Origin: Meconema thalassinum
Lineage: Eukaryota; Arthropoda; Insecta; Orthoptera; Tettigoniidae
Length of the DNA: 64,000 bases
Assembly: GCA_946902985.2 (NCBI GenBank)
Contig: OX336395.1
Span: 284,389,065-284,453,064 of the forward strand
Reading direction: 5' to 3'
Both the position numbers and the translations under genes were made by a program. The notes beneath the pieces are model-generated. The model saw nothing but the letters and a program-made list of their open reading frames with translations. It had not been told where the DNA came from and searched no databases. The first letter of the stretch is position 1. Every line of letters starts with the position of its first letter. Positions 54,965 to 64,000 of the stretch are shown here, piece by piece.

Positions 54965-56120
54965 TGATATTACCTAAGATCTAATATCTGAGAGATATTT
55001 TCAAGTGGTCCTTGGCAATCAATTAAGCAGACAGAAAAAAATTAACAATGGTCTTCCTCAGGGTTCAGTTTTGGCCCCAGTACTATTCAACTTATATACA
55101 TCTGACCTACCTGCAACAGAGTCAAGGAAATTCATATATGCAAACGATCTGGCTTTATTAAGACAACATAGAAGCCTTGAAGCTGGTGAAGAGATACTTA
55201 CTGCAGATCTGAATATTATGCATGATTACTTCAAGAAATAGAGATTGACACCAAATTCAACGAAGACCGAAGTAAGCTGTTTTCATCTTAGCAATAGACT
55301 GGCTAATGCAAAGCTCAACGTAACCTTCAACGGTCATGTCCTTCACTTACTCCTGATAGAACTTTGTCCTACAAGAAACACATAGATAATCCCCAGTGTG
55401 GCTTAATAGCCCTCATGTGAGGAAAATTGATGTTCAACTACATACAGAAATGAGGACAATAACAGGATACATTGGATCTACTCCTCTACAATGGCTTCCA
55501 CCTTTAAGTCATATTGCTCCACCAGATTTGCGAAGACAGGATGCCCCTCTCAAGGAATATGAAAAATTGATTTAATATCCACAGCTCCCAATTCACTCTG
55601 ACGTTCCTCTGCTTAAAAGGAGTAGATTAAAATCTAGGCGGCCAGCCATAATATTGGCAGAATCGTTGCAAGAAATGGGCTTTAACATGAACAAGAAGTG
55701 GTCGGAAATGTGGAGTAGAACTAATAACGTCGAACCTCAGACTCTAATAAGAACCACCACAAAGCCACCAGGCATGGAACTCCCGCGACATGCATGGAAG
55801 ACAATTAACAGGATTCGAACAGGCCATGGCATCTGCGCAGAGAGTCTTCACCGCTGGGGAAAGGTCCCATCTCCCCAATGTGATTGTGGCAATGAACATC
55901 AGACCATCCATCACATTATATCAAGTTGCAGCCGTCGAGCGTACCCTGGAAATCATTACGATTTCTATGAAGTGACAGAGGCAGCCCTTCAATGGATATA
56001 GAATTTAGATATTAAATTATAAATTTAATGACTTAGTTAAATTAATTTTGTATATTTATTATGTTGTATTTCAGTTTTGTTATTGCCATACGCTAAATAA
56101 ATAAATAAATAAATGAATAT
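54965..56120 (+). pseudogene. CR1/Jockey-type LINE, 3' half with (AAAT)n tail
   Basis: KINNGLPQGSVLAPVLFNLY, then FIYANDLALL (YADD changed to YAND). A frame-broken region follows, and then ELPRHAWKTINRIRTGHGIC and CDCGNEHQTIHHIISSCSRR, the terminal zinc motif. The tail CTAAATAAATAAATAAATAA lies at about 56092-56113. Same superfamily as the element at 39565-45830 but a different family. It lies inside the decayed RTE copy (54120-54680 and 57283-58510). Confidence 0.75.
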
Positions 56121-56124
56121 TTAA

Positions 56125-57280
56125 CAATGTTTTACTATGGTCATTCACTCACACATTAATTCACAAATTGTTCCAGTTCGCCTACGAGGATATCTTTACA
56201 TGCACGTTTGAAAGTTAGTAGGGATGTACAATTTCTAACGTAACGAGGACAATAAAATTGTTCCAAATTCATGTTCCCGACACGAGGAAAGCGTTACTGA
56301 AGGCAGATGAATGACGTAGAAGAATTGCAAAAATAGATCAAGATCGCGTGTGACGATCATGAGAGGAAAGGAGAAAACTAAAATTACAAGAGCGATAGTG
56401 TGGGGTACTTTTATTGAGAAGTCGATAGATGTGTGTACATTTGCATATAATTCTTTCTGGTTCTACTTTTAACCAGGAAAGTAGATCATGAAAAGGAGAC
56501 ACGTGTGAGGAACATTTTAAGGAGAAAATAAACGTAATGCACAAATTATAAGCTATCTGAAGTTTCTTGTTTTATTCTCCGGTAGCATCTACTAATAAAA
56601 CAAAGCAATAGTTAAATATAGGGAGTATCAAGGTTTGGACGAGTCTTTCTTTCAAGTTACGGGGTAGAACGGTCTGGTGAATCTTAAGTGGATGAAGTGA
56701 TGAGAAAACTTTGCTGCATGTAATAGTAACGTGCTCATCGGAATTCAATGTTTCATTTAATGTGACTCCAAGACTTTTTATTGACATAGACAACGGCATA
56801 GCAACACCATTTAGCAGAATTAAGGAAAAGCAATTTAGTCTGACCTACTACGATAGCTTGTGTGTTAATTGGGTTGATGGCAAGAGAATATTCAGCAGCA
56901 TAGCAGCATGGATATACGGTATTGGTTTCTGTCTCATTACTGCAACTACAAGTTACAGCATTAATAATAACAACACACAATTTAAAATTCTAAGAGCACA
57001 TCAAAGTTCAACAAATGTTTGCGGCTAATTGTCATTACTGGTTGTTAGGTGAAAGGGTGCAAAGTGTTATTCTACATCTTTCCCCAGAAATCATGCTGGA
57101 CGGATCTACTGGCCAGTTCTTGTGAAATGAGACAGCAAAAGTTCCAGTTTATTAGTTTTGAATGCCTATGATATGTTCATGGATATGAAGACGACAAAAT
57201 TTGATACAGAATATGAATTATAATTACTTCAACTCTCTGCGCCCCTACTTTATGGATTTCTGGACTAGAGAATTCATGTC
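56125..57280. other. Gap without gene
   Basis: Short frames on both strands. A minus-strand stretch near 56572-56799 reads SIKSLGVTLNETLNSDEHVT and HPLKIHQTVLPRNLKERLVQ, which resembles the post-RT region of Jockey-type LINEs (LGV-x-LD and L..LKxxLVxxLILP). It may be another fragment. Confidence 0.4.
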
Positions 57281-57282
57281 GT

Positions 57283-58510
57283 TCCCAATTCAACTTCATT
57301 ACGTTCAAGCAGAGATTCCGAAAATGGATTTTAGATTGCAAAATTTTCTCCCGGAGCTACACAATTTCTTGCCACAAGTTGGTTGATATGAAATTCAGAC
57401 TAAAGCGTAAGAAACTGAATAAAGTCGAAAGCCAAAAATGTGGGCATTAGGCAAGCTGAAAGATTCATGAGGTGTTTACGAGAAGGGCTAAAGATGAACC
57501 CTATACAAACTTCAAATGCAGAGGAACGGGATTTTTTGAAGAATAAAATAAAAAAAATCTGCCGTAGAAAAAATTGGCAGCGAACCGTGGATCACTCAGG
57601 ATACACTAGAATCAATGGACTAAAGGCGGAAGCTCAAGATTGCAGGAGATAAAACGGGGAAGGTTAAACAATGAGGTAACAAGAAGCGCTAGGAAACGAA
57701 ATACGAATATTAGAAAGAGAAATGTGCCATTATAAATCATTATCTGAAATTTGGAAAAATAAAGCGAGGAGGAAATTGATGATGATGAGAGAAAGATTTA
57801 ATATTGATATCAGAATTTAATAGAGCACTAGGAATAGCAACAAAAAAAAACAAGGAATAGGTGATACACCGACTGAATTGCCATATTTCATAAGTAATGG
57901 AGTCCTACCCACAATATTTTGCCCTGTACGTAGGATTTATCAGTCAGTTGAAGTATCCCCAAAATTTAAAAGAATGTTGTCATCCCTATACCGAAAAATA
58001 CAGGAGCTGACATATACACAGATTATCGAACTATCAGCATGATGACCAATGCTTCAAAGATCCTGGCTAGAAATATTTACAAGAGGATGAAAAAAAACAG
58101 AGGAACGTAAGAACAAGGGAAGCTGTACTAAGACTCAGTTTGATTTTGGACGGTAGAATAAGCAAAAATATGACATCGTTCATAGAACATGTAAAGTAAA
58201 AAAAAGTCTAATAATAGCATTGATTGGAGTAAATTGATTGCCATATAGAAACATATTGGATAAAATTACAGGGAATCTATAGCGAAACCAGACGGCAGAT
58301 ATACGCGCTGAGAGAACAGAGCTAGTGTTTTAAAAAGCCAGGCTGTAACTGTTCACCCATAATTATCAATCTCTTCATTGAACACGCAATGAACGCAATT
58401 GGAGAAAATTACAACAAAAAAAAAAATACAACGTGGGGGTAAATAATCAGGGAGAAATTATCTCAACTCGGAGATTTTCTATAGACATTGTCACCATAGC
58501 CAATTCGCCA
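57283..58510 (+). pseudogene. RTE-like LINE, decayed linker and reverse transcriptase
   Basis: It continues the copy cut at 54678: TTCATTACGTTCAAGCAGAG matches the endonuclease end at about 48166. CCCTATACAAACTTCAAATG matches 48389, and GATTATCGAACTATCAGCAT matches the RTISL block near 49970. Heavily mutated, with no usable frame. Confidence 0.62.
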
Positions 58511-58529
58511 GACGATTTGAATTAGTTCA

Positions 58530-59140
58530 TCATCATCAGCCTCTAATGGCTAAAAGCCTTGTCGCTGCAACCTATATAATTTTATACGAAAATATTTATA
58601 GTTGATTAAGCTGTTACATGGGGAGATTATCATAAATTTTTCATTATCCTAAATAATATTTTTATACGCCGGGTCATATAAAGGCCTAAATCTTCAGCAG
58701 TTCTGTTCATGTGGGCATAAGAGTCACATTCCATTTTAAAGACAATGTTCTCTAGATACGATTGTCTTCGTCGTCTCCTTGTTTCTTTTCCCAAACTTTT
58801 TCCTTCAAAGATTACCTGGTGGAGTGTGTCATGTCTGAGTCATGTCGCTTGAATGTTGCATTCCTATTCATGATGGGGTTCAACAAGCATCGATTCTCCT
58901 GAATTTGTTTCAGAACAAGCTCATTTCTTTCCATCCAGCTTGTTCGGGTCAATCGTCTCCAAAACCACATTTCAACTGCCTTTAAGTTTTGTCTCTTCTC
59001 TTTTCCCAAGTGTTCATGTTTCACAACCATAGGCCAACACAATCCAAACAAATGTCTTAAGAAATGACTTTCTTATCTTCAAGTTGAGGTGCTCACTGAG
59101 CCGCAAATTCTCCTTATTTTGATAGGCTTTCTTCTTCACT
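58530..59140 (-). pseudogene. RTE-like LINE C-terminal fragment
   Basis: A minus-strand frame contains LKAVEMWFWRRLTRTSWMER, NELVLKQIQENRCLLNPIMN and RNATFKRHDSDM. EMW-xxRR followed by W and LxxIxExRxLLxxIxxR is the C-terminal pattern of RTE-type ORF2. It lacks the reverse transcriptase. Confidence 0.62.
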
Positions 59141-59171
59141 ATCATAATTTCTGAGAGCATCTGTTATCATA

Positions 59172-59895
59172 ATGAATCACACTTCCCAAATAACAAAATT
59201 CCGTTACTTAACGGCAATAATCCGTCTTAAGGGAGTAATTCAAGATGAAAGTCAACAATGTGAAACAAAAATAGAGGCTTACAGCCGAAAGAAATCAGAA
59301 CTCCCAATTCACGTGATATTGGAATGTGAGAAGCTAAAAGAAGTAGGAGACTTGTGTTATTGAAAGCTAAGGAACCTGTGATGGAAGAAACGAAGAGGAT
59401 ATTAAAATTAAGTTCGCTCAGGAAAAGACAGCATTTCAGCATTAAGCACCTAAGTTGACATGAAATTTAGGTTTAGGTATAAGAGTGTCATTTGCAAAAA
59501 TATTCTACTGCTGTCACGTCCCAGAGCTTTGGAAATGCAGTGTTATGGGAAAATATTGAAGTTCAGGTGGGTAGATAGAGTGAAAAATGGAAGGGTATAA
59601 AGACGTGTGGGCGAGGGGAGTTGTTTCTAGCAACTGCAAATTGGGTTAAGACATGGATTTATATGAACCATACTCAGACACCCAGTAATATAAAAATTTG
59701 TTTTGGAAGGTGGTGTCCACGGTAAGAACTTTAAGAAAAGACCAAGGTTACAATATGTTAATAGGATACCCTGGGATGTTAGATGTGGAGATGAAACGAA
59801 TAAATTAGGACAAAAATATATGATGGGCTACAAAAGAACCAGTCAAAAGACTGAAGACAACAACAGCAATTACAACACAAATAAAAAGTGTGAAC
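59172..59895 (+). pseudogene. LINE C-terminal fragment, plus strand
   Basis: ITKFRYLTAIIRLKG resembles the KFKYLG block after the thumb. Near 59703-59880 GKNFKKRPRLQYVNRI and LGQKYMMGYKRTSQKTEDNN resemble the RPRLRY...L..DR..WR end, followed by ACAACAACAG. Frames are broken in between. Confidence 0.5.
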
Positions 59896-60179
59896 ACAAA
59901 TTAAAATACGATTATCCAAATACGGTATCAAACCAATTTTCAATTGCAAAAATGAACATGGTTACAAGCCTCTATGGAGTACAGCGTGTGTCCTCAAATG
60001 TTGTTCTATTTCAAGAAAATTGGACTTTGCATATGCTACATACGAATTTTCTCCCACCGCAAATGTTTAAATGCGAGTCTTCAAATCTTGATTGAGAGTG
60101 AACTGTGCTTTGCGGATAGTTGTTTAAACTGCCATCTCACTGATAAGGATTAGCGTTGGTGTCTTAACTTTCTTCTTTC

Positions 60180-60731
60180 AGTAAATGTTTCTACACTTAC
60201 GCTAAATGAATACGGCACCTCGCTTTTATGGAATCAGTCCCTTTAAATTCCTTCTTGAGGTTATTTTTGCTAAACACGCTACTTGTATATAGCATCATGC
60301 CGCTATGTAATAGCATGCGTCGTTTCAAGTATCCTCCCCTGTTAGTGTGTCATCGTCGTCGCTCTCAGGTTCAATTTGGCCTTCATACGCTAAATGAATA
60401 TGGTTTCTTACCGCTATGTTTTAGCACGTGTAACTTCACATCTTCTTTTTCATATTTATACACCAAATGTATACGGCTTCTCGCCCTAATGGCCAAGCAT
60501 ATGTTGCTTCAATGATCCTATACGGCAAAGATTGGCTTCGCATATGCTACATGTAAATGGCTTGTGACTGGTATGGATAAGTATGTGTCTATTCAGGTAT
60601 CCTCTTCGTGAACATTCGTTTCCACCTACGGTACATGGTCACAGATTCTAGCCGCTTTGGATTACCATGTGATGTTTTAGATGTCCATTTTGGCAGAAGT
60701 TAGCGCCGCATACGGCACATGGATGTAGACT
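60180..60731 (-). pseudogene. Degenerate C2H2 fingers downstream of the zinc-finger exon
   Basis: Past the stop at 60732 the same frame still reads HPCAVCGANFCQNGHLKHHM and later KPFTCSICEANLCRIGSLKQ, with stops at finger ends and then loss of pattern. The array was once longer. Confidence 0.65.
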
Positions 60732-61554
60732 CTAGCCGCTATGGATTGCCATGTGATGGTTCAGATGTGCTTTCTGGCCAAAGTTGGCACCGCATACGCT
60801 ACAACTATATGGCTTCTCACCGCTATGGATAAACAAGTGATCCTTAAAATGACCTCTTAGCCTAAATTTGGCTCCACATACGTTACATGTATATGGCTTC
60901 TCAGTCTCACCGCTATGGATAAGCATGTGCCGTTTTAAAATCCATCTCAGGCTAAAGCTGGCTTCGCATACCCTACACGTATACGACTTCTCGCCGCTGT
61001 GGGTGAGCATGTGCCGTTTTAAAATCCATCTATCGCTAAAGCTGGCTTTGCATACGTTACATGTATATGGCTTCTTACCCTCACCGCTATGGATTAGCAT
61101 GTGCCGTTTCAAAATCCATCTCTCGCTAAAGCTGGAATCGCATACATTACATGTAAAAGGCTTCTCACCATCGCCGCAATGAATTAGCAAGTGTTTCTTG
61201 AAATTCCCTCTTAGATTAAATTTGGCTTCGCATACATTACATGTATATGGCTTCTTGCCGCTATGGATTAGAATGTGCCGCTTCAAGTCCCCTCGCCGGC
61301 GAAAGCTTCCTTCGCATTCGCTACATGTGTATGGCTTCTTTCCGGTATGAATTATCACGTGTTCCTTTTAATTCCCCCTTCGCTTAAATTTGGCTCCGCA
61401 TACGTTGCATGAATGGCTTAGAAGATTGGACTTCAAATTTTGTTTGTTTGAAAATTTTTCTCTTGAAGCAGTATTAGTATAATGTCTAACACTTTTACCT
61501 AATACGTAATTCTTCTCTAGAGCTGGATCCAACACATCTGGACATATAAGCCTG
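60732..61554 (-). pseudogene. C2H2 zinc-finger last exon with one in-frame stop
   Basis: On the minus strand a good acceptor (CTGTTATTTCAG, exon from 61554) opens a frame starting near LICPDVLDPALEKNYVLG. Eight C2H2 fingers follow (C-x2-C-x12-H-x3-H): SCNVCGAKFKRRGN..., CSECEGSFRRRGDLKRH, CNVCEAKFNLRGNFKKH, CNVCDSSFSERWILKRH, CNVCKASFSDRWILKRH, CRVCEASFSLRWILKRH, CNVCGAKFRLRGHFKDH and CSVCGANFGQKAHLNHH. A TAA at 61368-61370 sits inside finger 1 without shifting the frame; one base separates it from a Leu codon. Fingers 4-6 share almost the same recognition helix. Some linkers have two extra residues (CGDGEKPF, SGEGKKPY, SGETEKPY). It would be a nuclear DNA-binding protein; upstream exons lie at higher coordinates. 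The stop may be real or an error. Confidence 0.78.
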
Positions 61555-62019
61555 AAATAACAGTTTGAATTGCAATACATTATCAATGGTAAGATATCAA
61601 TGTAATGTAAGTATTATTGGGTCAACTTTTAATAATACCTCTACCAGAATACTTGTCTTCAAGAAGTACCAGGAACTGAAGTAGTTTCTACTCATAATAT
61701 GTACAGTCTGAATATTTCACAAATACTTGTATATTATACAGATTACAGATTAAGTAGTGTGTCTTGAATATTTTGGTATCCTACCTGCGGGAGCATGAGT
61801 GTATAAGGATTGTATCTTAGTCACCACAGTCTATCGATCGCAAGTCGTTATAATTTCACATACCAAGTGCCATAAAGGACGTGTTGTTGCCTCCAACTTT
61901 TTCAAATCTGCTTAACCTTCGCAAATGGATTATCAATGCGAACTTATGTAAGTAAATGCACCGATTCTTAGGCTTTTATGGAGTGAGATATCGCACAGGC
62001 AGTTACAATACCGGGTGAG

Positions 62020-62460
62020 GAGTTAACTGTTGTTGTTGTTGTTTGTGTAGCAATCCTTTGATTGCAGCTCTTCGTGCCTCCCTGTCCTGAGCCAATGGGT
62101 TCATCTCAACATAGCTACCACACGATAAATCCGAAACAATATATTGCACATATTCTAAACTTCATTAACCCCTAGAGATCATGCCTTAGACCCTTCCTCC
62201 CATAACTACTGCGCCTTAGTTTGTGACATTCCAATATATATCTTCCATTTATTACCACTCGCCAGAATTATCTAACCCCACCCCCATTCATGTCAATTCC
62301 CTTAATTTTTCACCCTATCAACCCATCCTGTCTTCACCTTTCTCCTACAACACCATATTCAAATGCTTCTATTTTCTATTTTCTATATCAAAAACAATCA
62401 AACTTTCACTTCCATATAGCACCACGCTCCAAACCATGGCTACAAATATGAAATCATAAA
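62020..62460 (-). pseudogene. RTE-like LINE 3' end with (AAC)n tail
   Basis: On the minus strand VVLYGSES (near 62420) matches the conserved LYGSETW block. NPLAQDREARRAAIKGLL (near 62080) matches the LAxDRExWR end, followed by CAACAACAACAAC (plus strand TGTTGTTGTTGTT at about 62030-62042). Stops lie in between. Same group as the fragments at 58530-59140 and 59172-59895. Confidence 0.6.
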
Positions 62461-62464
62461 ATCA

Positions 62465-64000
62465 ACATCTATCTTAGATGTCAACATTATGGCAACTCAA
62501 GTTTTAGTTATCTTCTTTCCTTTGTCCGTATTGTTTCCTAGATGGCAGGAGTCATCAATTTCCTTGAGCGATTCATCTGCCAATCGATGTCAATGACATT
62601 TTTGTATCATTTATTCCGGTCGCATTACAGTATTTCTATTTAACTAACTCGGATTTTCTCAGCAGTTAAGTTCATATCGATTAGAAAAATTCGCTAGTGA
62701 ATCGGCTCAGATGAATACATCGTTGGTACTTCCCTGAATCGAAATAACTTTACATTGATCCTTAGCTTATACTTTTCATTTTGATCTCGTGTTTTCCATT
62801 AGTTGCTAAATGAATAGATTTAAAATACGAGTTGCTGCCCTAGTGATCCCGTTAGCTCATGGATGAAGATATATTTTGTTTAGATGAAGTTGGCATTGCA
62901 CCAAGTCGGCCAGAACGAGCCGCGATCTTATTCTTATAGTATTTTGGCTATGGCCGGGGACATTTCTTAAATTCTTAGACCACGAGGAAATATTTTCCCA
63001 GTGTGAACTTCTACGCCACTGAATTTGGGAAGGCACTGTGTTTATTGTCGACATGATGGACTGATTCTAGATTTTTTGACAATCAAAGAAGTATATTTTA
63101 CAATGCAGATATGCGATTGAATTGATAATAATGGAATAATAGTTGCTAAATGACTAGCGCAATATTACTGACCCCGGGAAAGGTTGTTACCCTTCGTGAT
63201 CTGTGTGAGGTCGGCACGGGAATTTTGTGCGAGTGAAATGTGTATCTAATTTAATTAATCTTGAGCTTTTACAAAGCGATATAAACAATAACGTGTGTAT
63301 TAAAAACATGATACAACGCTGAAGTGAAGGTACCAGTAATCTAGCTATATCTCAAGCTTATTGTGATAATTCTGTACGAGTGTGGTAGACCACATTATCG
63401 ATCTGTATAGCGAGACCACGAGGAGGTGATCGCACAATTTCGTTCGACAGTGAAGGCTGCTTCAATATTGATAATAAACTATAACTAGTTTTAAATATTG
63501 CAATGACACACCGAGTTTTATTATAAAGCTTGAGATCGCTGTTATTTGCTTCGATTACTGAACCACTGGTAAATCAATGAACAGACGCATTTAGCATCGT
63601 GGCTGACATCCACCACATTAATTATTGTGTGTGCGAAAACACTGAAGCAGTGGTATATTAATGACCGTAAATTGAATTTCATCAAGACATTCTAGAACGT
63701 CATGGCTAATCTATCGGACTGCAATGAGACGATGTGGAATAGTATCCTGCGTATCCAGTTGTGTTCCATGATGTGCTAAATCAACCATGTTGGGGGAAAT
63801 GCCGGGGCCTGAGTCTGTTTAATGAGATGGAGAAGACGATGGAGCCGAGAGTCGAGCCCAGGCTCTATTCCGAGGGTTATGTGGTCAGGAAAACTCCTAA
63901 ACATACGCAGTTCTCCTGGTAAGCACGCAATTTGCCTACAGTGGTGGCCAAACGGTAGGATATCTTACAGGGGAGTCTTCACTCTCGTTTACGGCCGGCG
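62465..64000. other. Gap without gene
   Basis: AT-rich, then a less AT-rich patch after 63700. No splice-bounded exon, domain motif or repeat recognised. 5' exons of the zinc-finger gene could be here but I could not identify one. Confidence 0.4.

Noticed and set aside
60868..61182. 104-codon plus-strand frame with repeated HTLHVYGF
   Set aside because: Antisense of the zinc-finger repeats.

Overview
This window looks like repeat-rich nuclear DNA from an arthropod, most likely an insect. The evidence is AT-rich intergenic sequence, host exons with perfect splice signals separated by a very long intron, a C2H2 zinc-finger exon, many tRNA-derived SINEs, Gypsy, Penelope and non-LTR retroelements, and a P-element-like transposon with a THAP domain. 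An orthopteroid genome is my guess from the SINE style, with low confidence. Most of the window is transposon sequence; recognisable host coding sequence is only a few hundred bases.

Layout. 1-5086 holds Penelope-like fragments (a GIY-YIG endonuclease remnant and two hammerhead-ribozyme motifs), a 380-bp tandem duplication and one host exon (minus strand, 2701-2814). 5087-19485 is a complete, young Ty3/Gypsy element with 3.9-kb LTRs, a 4-bp target duplication (GTAC), a gag with a long heptad-repeat coiled coil, and a pol broken by one stop codon and one frameshift. A tRNA-derived SINE has inserted only in its 3' LTR. 19490-27250 carries a 98-bp tandem array, two related long SINEs, other SINEs and simple repeats. 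27260-29712 is a pair of about 440-bp inverted repeats around a decayed minus-strand gene. 30434-30890 is a LINE tail.

31657-32413 holds two more minus-strand host exons. With 2701-2814 they make three phase-0 exons of what may be one gene, encoding an acidic N-terminus of the kind that precedes zinc fingers. The Gypsy element would then lie in a 28.8-kb intron. The second exon is squeezed between two SINEs. 36634-38551 is a P-element-like deletion derivative with 32-bp terminal inverted repeats and 9-bp target duplications.

39565-45830 is a non-LTR retrotransposon split by a non-coding LTR element (40168-44451). 47190-59895 is a mosaic of RTE-like non-LTR fragments containing a fold-back array (48816-49645) and another LINE (54965-56120). 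60180-61554 is a zinc-finger exon with an in-frame stop, and 62020-62460 is a further RTE tail. All calls come from reading the sequence by eye; no alignment or database search was run.
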